A stretch of DNA of 64,000 nucleotides from Neisseria yangbaofengii (GCF_014898075.1 NZ_CP062976.1:2294001-2358000), one strand, 5' to 3'; counted from the stretch's first letter, positions 14,215 through 23,589 are shown. Notes: generated by a model from the sequence alone, not told the origin. A program made the numbers and translations.

Positions 14215-16307
14215 ATTATTTGGAAAGAATCTCTTTCGGATTCGGCAAAAAATTGCCTGTCGTGCTGCAAACCGAAGTGGCCGAATGCGGCTTGGCCTGT
14301 CTCACGGCGGTGGCCGGTTATCACGGATACCATTCCGACCTGCGAACCATGCGACAACAGTATTCTTTGTCGCAAAAAGGCCTGACGATGGCCGATATCG
14401 TGCGCTTTGCCAATCATCTGAACCTGACTTCGCGTGCCTTGCGCCTGGATTTGGCCGACCTGCCTAACCTGCGCAAACCCTGCATCCTGCATTGGGATTT
14501 AAACCATTTTGTGGTCTTGAAAGAGACTTCTTCAGACGGCATTGTGATTATGGATCCGGCTGTCGGCAACCGTAAAATCCCGATGGAGGAAGTTTCACAG
14601 AAGTTTACCGGTATCGCGTTGGAGTTGTGGCCGAATTCGCGTTTTGAGAAAAAGGAAGCACGGCAAAAAGTCAGCATCTTATCGTTGCTTAAAGGCATTT
14701 CAGGCATCGGCTCTTCTCTGGCGCAAGTATTGATTCTGGCCTTTGCCTTGGAAATTTTCGGCTTGGTCAGCCCGTTTTTAATGCAGTGGGTCATCGACCA
14801 TGTAATTGTTTCGGCAGACCGCAACCTTTTGCTGACTTTGGTTTTGGGTTTCGGCCTGTTGATGATTTTGCAGCAGCTTACCGGCTTGCTGCAATCTTGG
14901 GTGAACATGCACCTGACCACTATGCTGAATGTGCAATGGAAAGCGAATATCTTCAAAAGACTGCTGGAACTGCCTGCCGACTATTTCTCCAAACGTCATT
15001 TGGGTGATGTGGTTTCCCGCTTCCAAGCGATTGACAATATTCAGGAAACCCTTACTTCCACGGCATTCAAATCCGTGTTGGGCGGCATCATGGCCATATT
15101 CACGCTGATCTTGATGTTTTACTACAGCGTGATTCTGACCATTGTCGTGTTAATCGCATTGTTGCTGTATATCATCATCCGCATTGCCGCCTATTACCCG
15201 TTGCGGCACGCCACCGAAGAAAACATTATCCACGAAGCCAAGCAGAATACCTATTTTATGGAAACCGTCCGCGGTATCCATACCGTGAAACTCTTTGAAA
15301 AAAACGAGCAACGGCATAATTCTTGGATGACCCTGTTTGTCGACACCGTCAACACCAATCTGACCACGCAGAAATTGGGTAATGTTTTCGATTTCGCCAA
15401 CAAGCTGCTTTTCGGTTTGGAAAGCATCATCATCGTTTATTTGGGCGCGACGCGCGTGTTGGACGGCGTATTCAGCGTCGGTGCACTGATGGCGTTTTGG
15501 GCATACCGGCAACAATTTGAAAACCGTGTCGCCGAATTGGTCGACCAATACATTAAAATTAGAATGCTCGGCCTGCATGCCGAACGGTTGGCCGACATCG
15601 TTTTGACCGAAACGGAAACGGAAACCGTTGAAGACAGCTACATCCCTGAAATTTCAGACGGCATCGATATAACCGTTGATAACGTATCGTTCAGATATTC
15701 GGAAAGCGAGCCCTACATCCTGCAAAACGTCAGCCTGCATATCAAGCAAGGGGAATCGGTAGCCTTTACCGGAAACTCCGGTTGCGGAAAATCTACGCTG
15801 ATGAACATTCTTATCGGCAACCTCAAACCGGAATCCGGCAATGTCACCGTCAACGGCCACGACATCCACAAACTTTCACCGCGCTTTATCCGCGGCCTCA
15901 GCGGCACGGTAACGCAGGACGATGTGCTTTTTGCCGGTTCGATTGCCGAAAACATCTGTTTTTTCGATGAAAATCCCGATATGGCCTTTATCGCACAATG
16001 TGCCGCCATGGCGATGATTCATGAAGATATCCTAAAAATGCCTATGGGTTATGAAACATTAATCGGCGACATGGGTAATGCGCTTTCGGGCGGACAAAAG
16101 CAGCGCATCATTATCGCCCGCGCACTCTACCGCAAACCGAAAATCCTGTTCTTAGACGAAGCCACCAGCAATTTGGATATTGAAAACGAACGTGCCATCA
16201 ACCATAACCTCAAAATGCTCAACATCACTAAAATCATGGTGGCACACCGTAAAGAAACCATCGAATCGGCAGATCGGGTAATCAACATGGGAGGATCACA
16301 AGCTTAA
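14211..16307 (+). CDS. Peptidase-containing ABC transporter (C39 domain) for double-glycine peptides
   Basis: 698 aa. The N-terminal C39 cysteine protease has Cys26 in QTEVAECGLAC, His99 in LNHFVVLKE and Asp115 in IVIMDPAVG, so the triad is complete. Six-helix membrane domain at about 155-430. The nucleotide-binding domain has Walker A GNSGCGKST, signature LSGGQKQR and Walker B ILFLDEATSNLD. It should cleave leaders after GG and export the cores. Same domain order as CvaB of the colicin V system. Runs as an operon with the adaptor. Confidence 0.96.
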   Translation: MNYLERISFGFGKKLPVVLQTEVAECGLACLTAVAGYHGYHSDLRTMRQQYSLSQKGLTMADIVRFANHLNLTSRALRLDLADLPNLRKPCILHWDLNHFVVLKETSSDGIVIMDPAVGNRKIPMEEVSQKFTGIALELWPNSRFEKKEARQKVSILSLLKGISGIGSSLAQVLILAFALEIFGLVSPFLMQWVIDHVIVSADRNLLLTLVLGFGLLMILQQLTGLLQSWVNMHLTTMLNVQWKANIFKRLLELPADYFSKRHLGDVVSRFQAIDNIQETLTSTAFKSVLGGIMAIFTLILMFYYSVILTIVVLIALLLYIIIRIAAYYPLRHATEENIIHEAKQNTYFMETVRGIHTVKLFEKNEQRHNSWMTLFVDTVNTNLTTQKLGNVFDFANKLLFGLESIIIVYLGATRVLDGVFSVGALMAFWAYRQQFENRVAELVDQYIKIRMLGLHAERLADIVLTETETETVEDSYIPEISDGIDITVDNVSFRYSESEPYILQNVSLHIKQGESVAFTGNSGCGKSTLMNILIGNLKPESGNVTVNGHDIHKLSPRFIRGLSGTVTQDDVLFAGSIAENICFFDENPDMAFIAQCAAMAMIHEDILKMPMGYETLIGDMGNALSGGQKQRIIIARALYRKPKILFLDEATSNLDIENERAINHNLKMLNITKIMVAHRKETIESADRVINMGGSQA

Positions 16308-16328
16308 AATTAAATTTCACCCGGGTTT

Positions 16329-16466
16329 TATAGTGGATTCACTATATACACGTAAAGGTATTGCCCGACCGCGAAGTAACGGTGATTTTATTCTGTGTAT
16401 AGACGCGCCAAACATCTTGGTATCGGTACGGAGCCGCCGGGCATAAAATAAGTGAAATCCACTATA
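16329..16466. mobile_element. Second Correia-like miniature inverted-repeat element (138 bp)
   Basis: Ends TATAGTGGATTCACT and, read inward from the right, TATAGTGGATTTCACT. The interior differs from the element at 4092-4197, but the ends are the same type. It lies 21 bp after the exporter stop and so brackets the island with the first element. Confidence 0.68.
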
Positions 16467-16664
16467 TTTTTCGGTCACCGCGCACCGGTGCATGGCCTCG
16501 ACTGCCCGGGCCGGCAGTTATTCCGATTCCGTTAATCGGTAATATTGATTGTTACCGTGGGCGGTACTGGCGACAACAACCGTTCCGGTCTTGGCCGGAA
16601 GCAGGCGGGCACTAATAATGGGTTGAATTAAAAAAGGAACCGGCAGACAGTTCTTGTTTCATGC
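16467..16664. other. Gap after the bacteriocin island
   Basis: 198 bp, GC-rich, no gene, no DUS pair; partly self-complementary (GGTACTGGCGACAACAACC, CCGGTCTTGGCCGG). Nothing recognised. Confidence 0.4.
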
Positions 16665-17003
16665 TTATTGATTGGCTTTGGTCCCGCCGGAGCCGTAAAC
16701 CGCGTTCCAAGCCGAATCCAGCTGTTGGCCGGCTTGCTGCAACACCGTTGCCTGCCCGGCTTTCACCGCCGTTGCCGCTTGGATTTCGCTTTGCAAACGG
16801 GTGATGTCTTCCTGCGCTTGTTGGGCACGCTTTTGCGCATCGGCCAAATCGGTTTGCAGGGTAATCAGTTTGCTGTCGTTGTTATTTTGAGCTTTCAGAG
16901 CGCTGCGGTAAGCAGATTGCGCCGAGAGCAAAGCATCTTCGGCAGAGCCGGCATAGGCGGCTGCGGATACCGCCAACACGGCGGCAGTCAGAAATCTTTT
17001 CAT
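16665..17003 (-). CDS. Small secreted coiled-coil protein
   Basis: 112 aa from the ATG at 17003 with AGGA 8 bases upstream. Signal peptide MKRFLTAAVLAVSAAAYA, then an Ala/Gln-rich, strongly heptad-like segment (LITLQTDLADAQKRAQQAQE) and a Gly-rich tail (GSGGTKANQ). No enzyme motif. Probably periplasmic; family not recognised. Confidence 0.75.
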   Translation of the reverse strand: MKRFLTAAVLAVSAAAYAGSAEDALLSAQSAYRSALKAQNNNDSKLITLQTDLADAQKRAQQAQEDITRLQSEIQAATAVKAGQATVLQQAGQQLDSAWNAVYGSGGTKANQ

Positions 17004-17051
17004 AGGGGCGTCCTTTAAAGATGGGGTTTGCCGGATAATGTAGCATAATCG

Positions 17052-17088
17052 AGGCCGTCTGAACACTTTGCGCAAGGTTTCAGACGGC
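17052..17088. terminator. DUS pair
   Basis: Inverted uptake sequences between the coiled-coil protein gene and gltX. Confidence 0.6.
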
Positions 17089-17175
17089 ATATGATGTCTG
17101 AATTATCATTCAAAAGGCCGGCTGAAAACCAATTTTCAGACGGCCTGTTATCCAATCAACAAAACTATCCGCAAC

Positions 17176-18570
17176 TTAGCCGCGGATACGGTGCAACACT
17201 TCTTCTTTGCCGATTAAAGCCAAAACTTCGTCCACACTCGGGGTTTTGGCAGTACCGCACACGGCCAGACGCAGCGGCATGCCGAGTTTGCCCATTTTGA
17301 TGTTTTCTTCGTCGCAGAACGGCTTGAACAAATCGTGAATCGATTCGGCATTCCATTCGGCCACACCCTCAAGTTTGTCGGCAAAGCGCAGCATCCGCGC
17401 GGCGGCTTCGTCATCCCAATGTTTTTGCACATCGGCTTCGGCAGGCGTTTGTTTTTGGTAGAAATACAGGCACTCATCCGCCAGCGTGTTCAAATCTTGC
17501 GCACGGTCTTTTACCAAGGCCAACACATCTTCCAGCGGCGGCTGATTGGTGTCGGTTAAACCGCGCACGGCCAAACGCTCTTGCAACAACTCGGCCAATT
17601 GGTCATTCGGCGTGATTTTGATGTGTTCGCCGTTAATCCAATAGAGTTTCTTCAAATCCATACGGCTTGGCGATGGAGAAACATCTTTCAAATCAAACCA
17701 TTCGATGAATTGTTCCATAGTGAAAAATTCATCGTCGCCATGCGCCCAGCCCAAGCGTGCCAAGTAATTCAGCATGGCTTCAGGCAAAATGCCCATCGCG
17801 CCGAAATCGGTAATCGCCACGGTGTCGCCGCTGCGTTTGGAGATTTTTTTGCCTTGCTCATTCAGAATCATCGGCAGGTGGGCGTATTCCGGCAAAGCGG
17901 CACCGATGGCTTTTAAGATGTTGATTTGTTTCGGCGTGTTGTTGACATGGTCGTCACCACGGATGACATGGGTCACGCCCATGTCGTAATCGTCGACCAC
18001 CACGCAGAAATTGTAGGTCGGTGTGCCGTCGGCGCGGGCAATAATCAAGTCATCGAGCGCTTCATTCGGAATGCTGATGTCGCCTTTTACCAAATCGTGC
18101 CATGCGGTTGCGCCCTCCAGCGGGGTTTTGAAACGCACCACCGGCTCTACGCCTTCGGGAATTTGCGGCAGGGTTTTGCCTGCTTCCGGACGCCAGCGGC
18201 GGTCGTAAGTGGCGGTGCCTTCTTTTTCAGCCTGTTCGCGCATGGCTTCCAATTCTTCTTTGGAACAATAGCAATGATACGCGTGGCCGCTTTCCAAAAG
18301 CCGGGCAATGACTTCTTTATAGCGGTCGAAACGGCGGGTTTGGTAGACAACGTTTTCAGCATTGTCGTAATGCAGGCCGACCCAATTCATGCCGTCTAAA
18401 ATGATGTTGACCGATTCGGCGGTAGAACGCGCCAAATCGGTGTCTTCGATGCGCAGCAGGAATTCACCTTTGTGCTTGCGTGCATAAGCCCATGAAAACA
18501 AGGCGGTACGCACGCCGCCTATGTGGAGGTAGCCGGTCGGGCTCGGGGCAAAACGGGTTTTGACGGTCAT
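17176..18570 (-). CDS. gltX: Glutamyl-tRNA synthetase
   Basis: 464 aa, class I aminoacyl-tRNA synthetase charging tRNA-Glu. HIGH-type motif at residues 9-19 (PSPTGYLHIGG) and KMSKS-type KKISKRSGD. C-terminal anticodon-binding region complete. AGGAAAACC lies upstream of the ATG. No irregularity. Confidence 0.98.
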   Translation of the reverse strand: MTVKTRFAPSPTGYLHIGGVRTALFSWAYARKHKGEFLLRIEDTDLARSTAESVNIILDGMNWVGLHYDNAENVVYQTRRFDRYKEVIARLLESGHAYHCYCSKEELEAMREQAEKEGTATYDRRWRPEAGKTLPQIPEGVEPVVRFKTPLEGATAWHDLVKGDISIPNEALDDLIIARADGTPTYNFCVVVDDYDMGVTHVIRGDDHVNNTPKQINILKAIGAALPEYAHLPMILNEQGKKISKRSGDTVAITDFGAMGILPEAMLNYLARLGWAHGDDEFFTMEQFIEWFDLKDVSPSPSRMDLKKLYWINGEHIKITPNDQLAELLQERLAVRGLTDTNQPPLEDVLALVKDRAQDLNTLADECLYFYQKQTPAEADVQKHWDDEAAARMLRFADKLEGVAEWNAESIHDLFKPFCDEENIKMGKLGMPLRLAVCGTAKTPSVDEVLALIGKEEVLHRIRG

Positions 18571-18640
18571 GATGGTTTTCCTAATGCGATACTGATAAAA
18601 GGAGTTATTGTACTGTTTTCAGGTGGTTTGAACAATTCAA

Positions 18641-18670
18641 AGGCCGTCTGAAAATATGTTCAGACGGCCT
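18641..18670. terminator. DUS-pair terminator after the ydcF-like gene
   Basis: AGGCCGTCTGAA and complement with a 6-base gap. It lies between the 3' end of 18688 and the 5' side of gltX. Confidence 0.65.
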
Positions 18671-18687
18671 GCGGATAAATTGATGAT

Positions 18688-19347
18688 TCAGCTTCGGCGG
18701 GTAAGGATATTCCAGACTTTGTCGCTCCAACTTTCAAATTGGTAGAGAAACAGCGCATAGCTTTCCTGCAACAAAAATTTGTCGCGCTTTTTACCGGCAT
18801 CGTAAAGCGTGGTCGGCGTGGCGGAAACGGCGGCATTCATGCCGAAATTTTTGGCGATGGCCTGCGCGCGCGCCAAATGATAGGGATCACTCACGATAAC
18901 CAGCGTTTCAATGCCGTTGGGGCGCAATAAGGGTTGGATGTTTTGCAGGTTTTCATAAGTATTGCGCGACGTGTTTTCAAACACGATGTGCCGCGCCGGA
19001 ATGCCTTGTTTGATGGCGTAGCGCCGCCCGACTTCGGCTTCGGTCATGTAGCCTTTTTTCGGGGTGCCGCCGGTGAAAATGATTTTATCCACACGCTGGC
19101 TTTGATACAGCGTAATCGCATGGTTAATGCGCTCGCGGAACACGGGCGACGGGCGTTTGTCCCACGCCGCCGCGCCCAATACCACGGCTGCATCGGCATG
19201 GAAATCTTTCGGCAGCGTCTGATTGCCCATGCGGTACACCTGCCAAACCGTCTCGGCAAACATCGCCGACACCAGCAACACGCTGAGTGCCAGACCGCGC
19301 AACAAATAGAAGCGCAAGCCGGTTCGACTGTGGAACAAACGGGGCAT
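18688..19347 (-). CDS. YdcF/SanA-type DUF218 membrane-anchored protein
   Basis: 219 aa. One N-terminal membrane helix (LLRGLALSVLLVSAMF), then the DUF218 fold with VVLGAAAWDKRPSPVFRERI, KIIFTGGTPKKG and SDPYHLARAQAIA. Related to SanA/ElyC, implicated in envelope integrity. Function here is inferred from family only. Confidence 0.85.
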   Translation of the reverse strand: MPRLFHSRTGLRFYLLRGLALSVLLVSAMFAETVWQVYRMGNQTLPKDFHADAAVVLGAAAWDKRPSPVFRERINHAITLYQSQRVDKIIFTGGTPKKGYMTEAEVGRRYAIKQGIPARHIVFENTSRNTYENLQNIQPLLRPNGIETLVIVSDPYHLARAQAIAKNFGMNAAVSATPTTLYDAGKKRDKFLLQESYALFLYQFESWSDKVWNILTRRS

Positions 19348-19373
19348 GATTCAGGCGGCCTCCCAATGTAAGG

Positions 19374-19733
19374 TTATGCCAATAGGGCTTCGATGTTTTC
19401 CAATGGGCGGCCAATCGCGGCGCGTTCGCGACCGACCAAAATCGGGCGTTCCAACAAGGCAGGATGCCTGACAATGGCGGCAAGCAGCGTGTCATTGTCG
19501 ATATCGGGCGCGTTTAAGCCCAATTCTTTATATAAATCGTCTTTTACGCGCATCATGCCGCGTACATCGTCCAAGCCGAGTTTGCGGAAAATCTCGGTTA
19601 AGGCCGCCAAATCCGGCGGCGTGGCCAAATAATGCACCGTTTCAGCCTCAATCCCGCGCGATTCCAATAAAGCCAAGGCTGCACGCGATTTGCTGCAGCG
19701 GTTGTTGTGATACAAAATCCATTCAGACGGCAT
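19374..19733 (-). CDS. arsC: ArsC-family thioredoxin-fold reductase
   Basis: 119 aa. Catalytic Cys at residue 13 in NNRCSKSRAAL, and RPILVGRERAAIGRP carries the conserved Arg residues of glutaredoxin-coupled arsenate reductases. No ars operon nearby, so the physiological substrate may be another oxyanion or a disulfide. Confidence 0.88.
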   Translation of the reverse strand: MPSEWILYHNNRCSKSRAALALLESRGIEAETVHYLATPPDLAALTEIFRKLGLDDVRGMMRVKDDLYKELGLNAPDIDNDTLLAAIVRHPALLERPILVGRERAAIGRPLENIEALLA

Positions 19734-19924
19734 GATGATATTCCTATGGTGAACCGTCCTATTATCAACCCCATTATGGCTTTACTCAACTATGTTATCA
19801 AACGATTGCGAATAAATCTCATTTTTGTGCAAAAATCCAACACCTTGACTTGAACCAAAACATTTGCCGTCTGAAAAGTTTACAATGGGCATGTTATCAA
19901 TCTCTCATTATTCGGGCCACGACC

Positions 19925-20404
19925 ATGAAAACCTTATCCGCCCTGATTTCCGCTTCCATGACCCTTTTATCTGCCAACGCATTCGCCGCCGATTTGCAAA
20001 TGTGGAACAGCACCGCGCCGCAATCACTGCAAAACCTGAAAGCACCGGTGCGCGTGGTGAACCTGTGGGCAACGTGGTGCGGCCCGTGCCGTAAGGAAAT
20101 GCCGGAAATGTCGGCATGGTATAAAGCGCAGAAAAAAGGCAGCGTCGACATGGTCGGCATTGCGCTCGACTCAACCGACAATATCGGCAAATTTTTGAAA
20201 ACCACGCCGGTGAGCTACCCGATTTGGCGCTACAGCGGCACCGGCAGCAGCCGGTTTATGAAATCGTTCGGCAACCAAGTCGGCGTGTTGCCGTTTACCG
20301 TGGTGGAAGCGCCTAAATGCGGTTACAAACAAACCATAACCGGCGAAGTCAACGCCAAAAGCCTGACCGCTGCCTTAAAAGCCGCCCAAGCCGAGTGCAA
20401 ATAA
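19925..20404 (+). CDS. Periplasmic thioredoxin-like protein (TlpA/ResA type)
   Basis: 159 aa from the ATG at 19925, giving a signal peptide (LSALISASMTLLSANAFA). Active site WCGPC at residues 51-55. Likely reduces periplasmic disulfides, for example during cytochrome maturation; the partner is unknown. Strand opposite to the upstream arsC-like gene. Confidence 0.9.
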   Translation: MKTLSALISASMTLLSANAFAADLQMWNSTAPQSLQNLKAPVRVVNLWATWCGPCRKEMPEMSAWYKAQKKGSVDMVGIALDSTDNIGKFLKTTPVSYPIWRYSGTGSSRFMKSFGNQVGVLPFTVVEAPKCGYKQTITGEVNAKSLTAALKAAQAECK

Positions 20405-20502
20405 CATTTGCCGCCGCTTCGGCGGTCTGGCGCATCAGGTCTCACCGTTTTGTGCTATAAGTGATTCATACAACAAAAAACAAAACAGAACAGGAGCCGC
20501 AG

Positions 20503-20989
20503 ATGGATATTTTTAAAGCCTTAATCGAAAACCACGACGTGCAACGCAAGCTGTGCGGTGAATTGGACACAGCCAAGCAGTGGGAAACAAAAAAGAAAAA
20601 ATACAAAGCCTTGCGACTTGAATCGGTGGCGCATGCGGTGGCGGAAGAGCGTCATCCGTATCTGCCGCCGATGCAATACGATGAAGGCATAGAAATTGCC
20701 CGTCACGCCATTGCCGAGCATCACGAAATGGACGAATTAATCGCTACCTTGAGTGATGGGCGCACCGGCGAGAGCCGCTGGCTGGAAACGGCAGAAGAGT
20801 TGATCAAAACAGTCGGGCACCATTTGAAGGAAGAAGAAAACGATGTTTCCGAAGGAAGCAGAGTTTCTGCGAAGCTAAAACGAAATTTTCGTCGATGCGC
20901 GCAAAGTGTTGGATAAAGCCCAAATCGACCGCTTAGGCCCACTTTATCAAACCGGATACGAAGAATTCAAAGCGGCGGAAAGCCAATAA
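20503..20989 (+). pseudogene. Hemerythrin-like protein gene broken by a 40-bp insertion
   Basis: ATG at 20503 with AGGAG 6 bases upstream. The frame is hemerythrin-like (ALIENHDVQRKL, ARHAIAEHHEMDELI, GHHLKEEEN) but ends early at 20916. Removing 20844-20883 restores 148 aa ending EIFVDARKVLDKAQIDRLGP... to the TAA at 20987; the remaining 447 bases divide by three. The insert is flanked by AAAACGA twice. The truncated product (137 aa) loses the last helix, so iron binding is doubtful. Confidence 0.85.
20844..20883. repeat. 40-bp insert in the hemerythrin gene
   Basis: Contains two mini-hairpins (TTCCGAAGGAA and GCAGAGTTTCTGC). Its last seven bases AAAACGA repeat those just before it (20837-20843), like a target duplication or a replication-slippage product. 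Origin unknown. Confidence 0.75.
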
Positions 20990-21325
20990 ATCCTGCTGTT
21001 TCACCGGCTTGCCGGCCTGACAATAAGTTGTGGATAAATTCGGGATAAAAATGCCGAGCCTTATCCGTCCTGCCGCTGCTGATTGTGCAGCGGTTTTGCC
21101 GTCTGACTGTAAGGAGGCCGAACAAATATTGTTCAAAACGGCGCAAAGCCTTTATAATCGGGCAAATCCGATTTTTTCAGACGGCCTGCGGCAAGGTTTG
21201 GCCACAGAGATGAAACGCTGTTTGTTGCACGCATGTTTATATCGGCAAAACAGGGGAAAGTTTGTGGATAATTTTTTTGAGTCCTTTATTTTCAGGCCGT
21301 CTGAAACCATTTTTCAGGAAGAATT
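20990..21325 (+). promoter_or_regulatory. Upstream region of ftsEX with candidate promoter
   Basis: 336 bp, no convincing gene. TTGTTC at 21129-21134 and TATAAT at 21153-21158 are 18 bases apart, a good sigma-70 match. Two DUS copies (21179, 21296) and a TGTGGATAA 9-mer lie nearby. Confidence 0.5.
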
Positions 21326-21976
21326 ATGATTCGTTTCGAACAAGTTTCCAAAACCTATCCCGGCGGTTTTGAAGCCTTAAAAAACGTCAGCTTTCAAATC
21401 AACAAAGGCGAGATGATTTTCATCGCCGGCCATTCCGGATCGGGCAAATCGACTATTTTGAAACTGATTTCGGGCATCACCAAGCCGACCGAAGGCAAAG
21501 TGTGGTTCAACAAGCAGGATTTAAGCGAACTGAGCGACAACCAAATCGGCTTTATGCGCCAACACATCGGCATTGTGTTCCAAGACCACAAAATTCTCTA
21601 TGACCGCAATGTGCTGCAAAACGTGATGCTGCCCTTGCGCATCATCGGCTACCAACCGGTCAAAGCAGAAGAGCGTGCGCGCATTGCGATTGAAAAAGTC
21701 GGTTTGAAAGGCCGCGAATCGGATATGCCGGTGTCGCTTTCCGGCGGCGAACAACAGCGTTTGTGCATTGCCCGCGCAGTGGTACACCAGCCGAGCTTAC
21801 TCATTGCCGACGAACCTTCCGCCAGCCTCGACCGCGCCTACGCGCTCGACATCATGGAATTATTCAAAACTTTCCACGAAGCCGGCACCACCGTGATTGT
21901 GGCGGCACACGATGAAACGCTGATGGCAGATTACGGCCACCGCGTCATCCGCCTGCAGAAAGGACGTTTGGCATGA
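21326..21976 (+). CDS. ftsE: Cell-division ATP-binding protein FtsE
   Basis: 216 aa. ABC ATPase with Walker A GHSGSGKST, signature LSGGEQQR and Walker B LLIADEP. It partners FtsX to control septal peptidoglycan hydrolysis. Stop overlaps the ftsX start by 4 bases (ATGA). Confidence 0.97.
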   Translation: MIRFEQVSKTYPGGFEALKNVSFQINKGEMIFIAGHSGSGKSTILKLISGITKPTEGKVWFNKQDLSELSDNQIGFMRQHIGIVFQDHKILYDRNVLQNVMLPLRIIGYQPVKAEERARIAIEKVGLKGRESDMPVSLSGGEQQRLCIARAVVHQPSLLIADEPSASLDRAYALDIMELFKTFHEAGTTVIVAAHDETLMADYGHRVIRLQKGRLA

Positions 21977-22890
21977 GTTTGATTCATTATGTTTCGCTGC
22001 ACGTCGAATCGGCGCGCACTGCGTTGAAACAATTAATCCGCCAACCTGCCGGCACTTTGCTGACCCTGCTGATGCTGGCGATTGCCATGACCCTGCCGCT
22101 GTTTCTCTATTTGGGTGTGCAAAGCGGCCAGAGCATTTTGGGCAAATTGAACGAATCACCGCAGATTACCGTATACATGGAAACCGATGCGGCCAAAACC
22201 GATACGGATACCGTACAAAATCTGCTGCAACGCGATACGCGTTTGGATACCGTGCGTTTCATCAGCAAGCAAGACGGTTTGGAAGAATTGCAATCGAATC
22301 TGGATCAGAATTTGGTGTCGATGCTGGATGAAAATCCGCTGCCGGATGTGTTTATCGTTACCCCTGATGCCAACTCTTCTCCGGCGCAAATGCAGGCGAT
22401 TTATCAGGATTTGGTGAAGCTGCCGATGGTGGAATCGGCGACCATGGATACGGAATGGATGCATACCCTGTATCAAATCAATGATTTTATCCACAAGATT
22501 TTGTGGTTTTTGGCGATTACCCTGGGCATGGCGTTTATTTTGGTGGCACACAACACCATCCGCCTGCAAATCTTGAGCCGCAAAGAAGAAATCGAAATCA
22601 CCAAGCTTCTGGGCGCACCGGCTTCATTTATCCGCCGCCCGTTTCTGTATCAAGCCGTATGGCAGAGTTTATTCTCCGCCGCCGTGAGCTTGGGCTTGTG
22701 TGCATGGCTGCTCAATACCGTGCGCCCGATGGCCGATTCGATATTCAAGCCTTACGGCCTGAATATCGGCTGGCGTTTCTTCAACGGCAGCGAAATCGCG
22801 CTGGTATTGGGTTTTGTGACTGCGCTGGGCGTATTCGGCGCATGGCTTGCCACCACGCAGCATTTGCTCGGGTTTAAAGCGAAAAAATAA
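21973..22890 (+). CDS. ftsX: Cell-division permease FtsX
   Basis: 305 aa. First membrane helix near residue 25-50 (LLTLLMLAIAMTLPLFLYLG), a periplasmic domain, then three C-terminal helices with the SRKEEIEITKLLGAP coupling motif. Operon with ftsE. Confidence 0.97.
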   Translation: MSLIHYVSLHVESARTALKQLIRQPAGTLLTLLMLAIAMTLPLFLYLGVQSGQSILGKLNESPQITVYMETDAAKTDTDTVQNLLQRDTRLDTVRFISKQDGLEELQSNLDQNLVSMLDENPLPDVFIVTPDANSSPAQMQAIYQDLVKLPMVESATMDTEWMHTLYQINDFIHKILWFLAITLGMAFILVAHNTIRLQILSRKEEIEITKLLGAPASFIRRPFLYQAVWQSLFSAAVSLGLCAWLLNTVRPMADSIFKPYGLNIGWRFFNGSEIALVLGFVTALGVFGAWLATTQHLLGFKAKK

Positions 22891-23054
22891 ATGGTTTCGG
22901 ACGGCCTGTGTTATCCACAGGCCGTTTTTATTCGGCCTTAAAATAACCAACATATTTGCGTTTGTTTTTTAAAACGGCGTACAATCTTTTCAGACGGCCC
23001 GAGATCTCGGCATTCAGTTCGTTTTCGATCCTATTCATCCCGAAAGGAACCCTC

Positions 23055-23537
23055 ATGACGGCACTTCAAACCATCGCACAACATTTGTCCGACCACCGCC
23101 AAACCGTCACCAGCGCGGAATCCTGCACCGGCGGTTTATTGTCGGCCGCATTTACCAGCATTTCCGGCAGCTCGCAGTGGTTTCACCAAAGCTTTGTCAC
23201 CTACAGCAACCAAGCCAAGGAAAACACTTTAGGCGTAATGCCCGAAACGTTGTTACAACACGGCGCGGTCAGCCGCGAAACGGTATATGAAATGGCGCGC
23301 GGAGCAAAAGCGGTGGCGCAGGCGGATTATGCGCTGAGTATTTCCGGCATCGCGGGACCCGAGGGCGGCAGCAAGGACAAACCTGTCGGCACGGTTTGGT
23401 TCGGCTTGGTCACGCCGGTGAAAAACATCGAATGCACGGCTTTATTTGAAGGCGACCGTGAAAGTGTGCGCCGCCAAGCGGTGGATTTTGCGCTGAATCT
23501 GTTGGCTGGACATTTAACTGCAAATCAAACTGCCTGA
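23055..23537 (+). CDS. pncC: CinA C-terminal type nicotinamide-nucleotide amidohydrolase
   Basis: 160 aa from the ATG at 23055 (AAAGGA upstream). Motifs SAESCTGGLLSAAFT and SISGIAGPEGGSKDKPVGTVW are diagnostic. Deamidates NMN in pyridine-nucleotide salvage; stand-alone form without the N-terminal CinA domain. Confidence 0.9.
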   Translation: MTALQTIAQHLSDHRQTVTSAESCTGGLLSAAFTSISGSSQWFHQSFVTYSNQAKENTLGVMPETLLQHGAVSRETVYEMARGAKAVAQADYALSISGIAGPEGGSKDKPVGTVWFGLVTPVKNIECTALFEGDRESVRRQAVDFALNLLAGHLTANQTA

Positions 23538-23551
23538 TGGGATAAACAAAT

Positions 23552-23589
23552 AAAGCAGGCCGTCCGAATTATTTCAGACGGCCTGCTTT
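23552..23589. terminator. Extended DUS-pair terminator
   Basis: AAAGCAGGCCGTC(C)GAA and complement with an 8-base loop and flanking A/T runs, serving the convergent genes 23055 and 23614. Confidence 0.75.

Noticed and set aside
21030-21325. 99-aa frame upstream of ftsE
   Set aside because: It contains DUS copies and promoter-like sequence, has no ribosome site and no protein-like composition; treated as intergenic.
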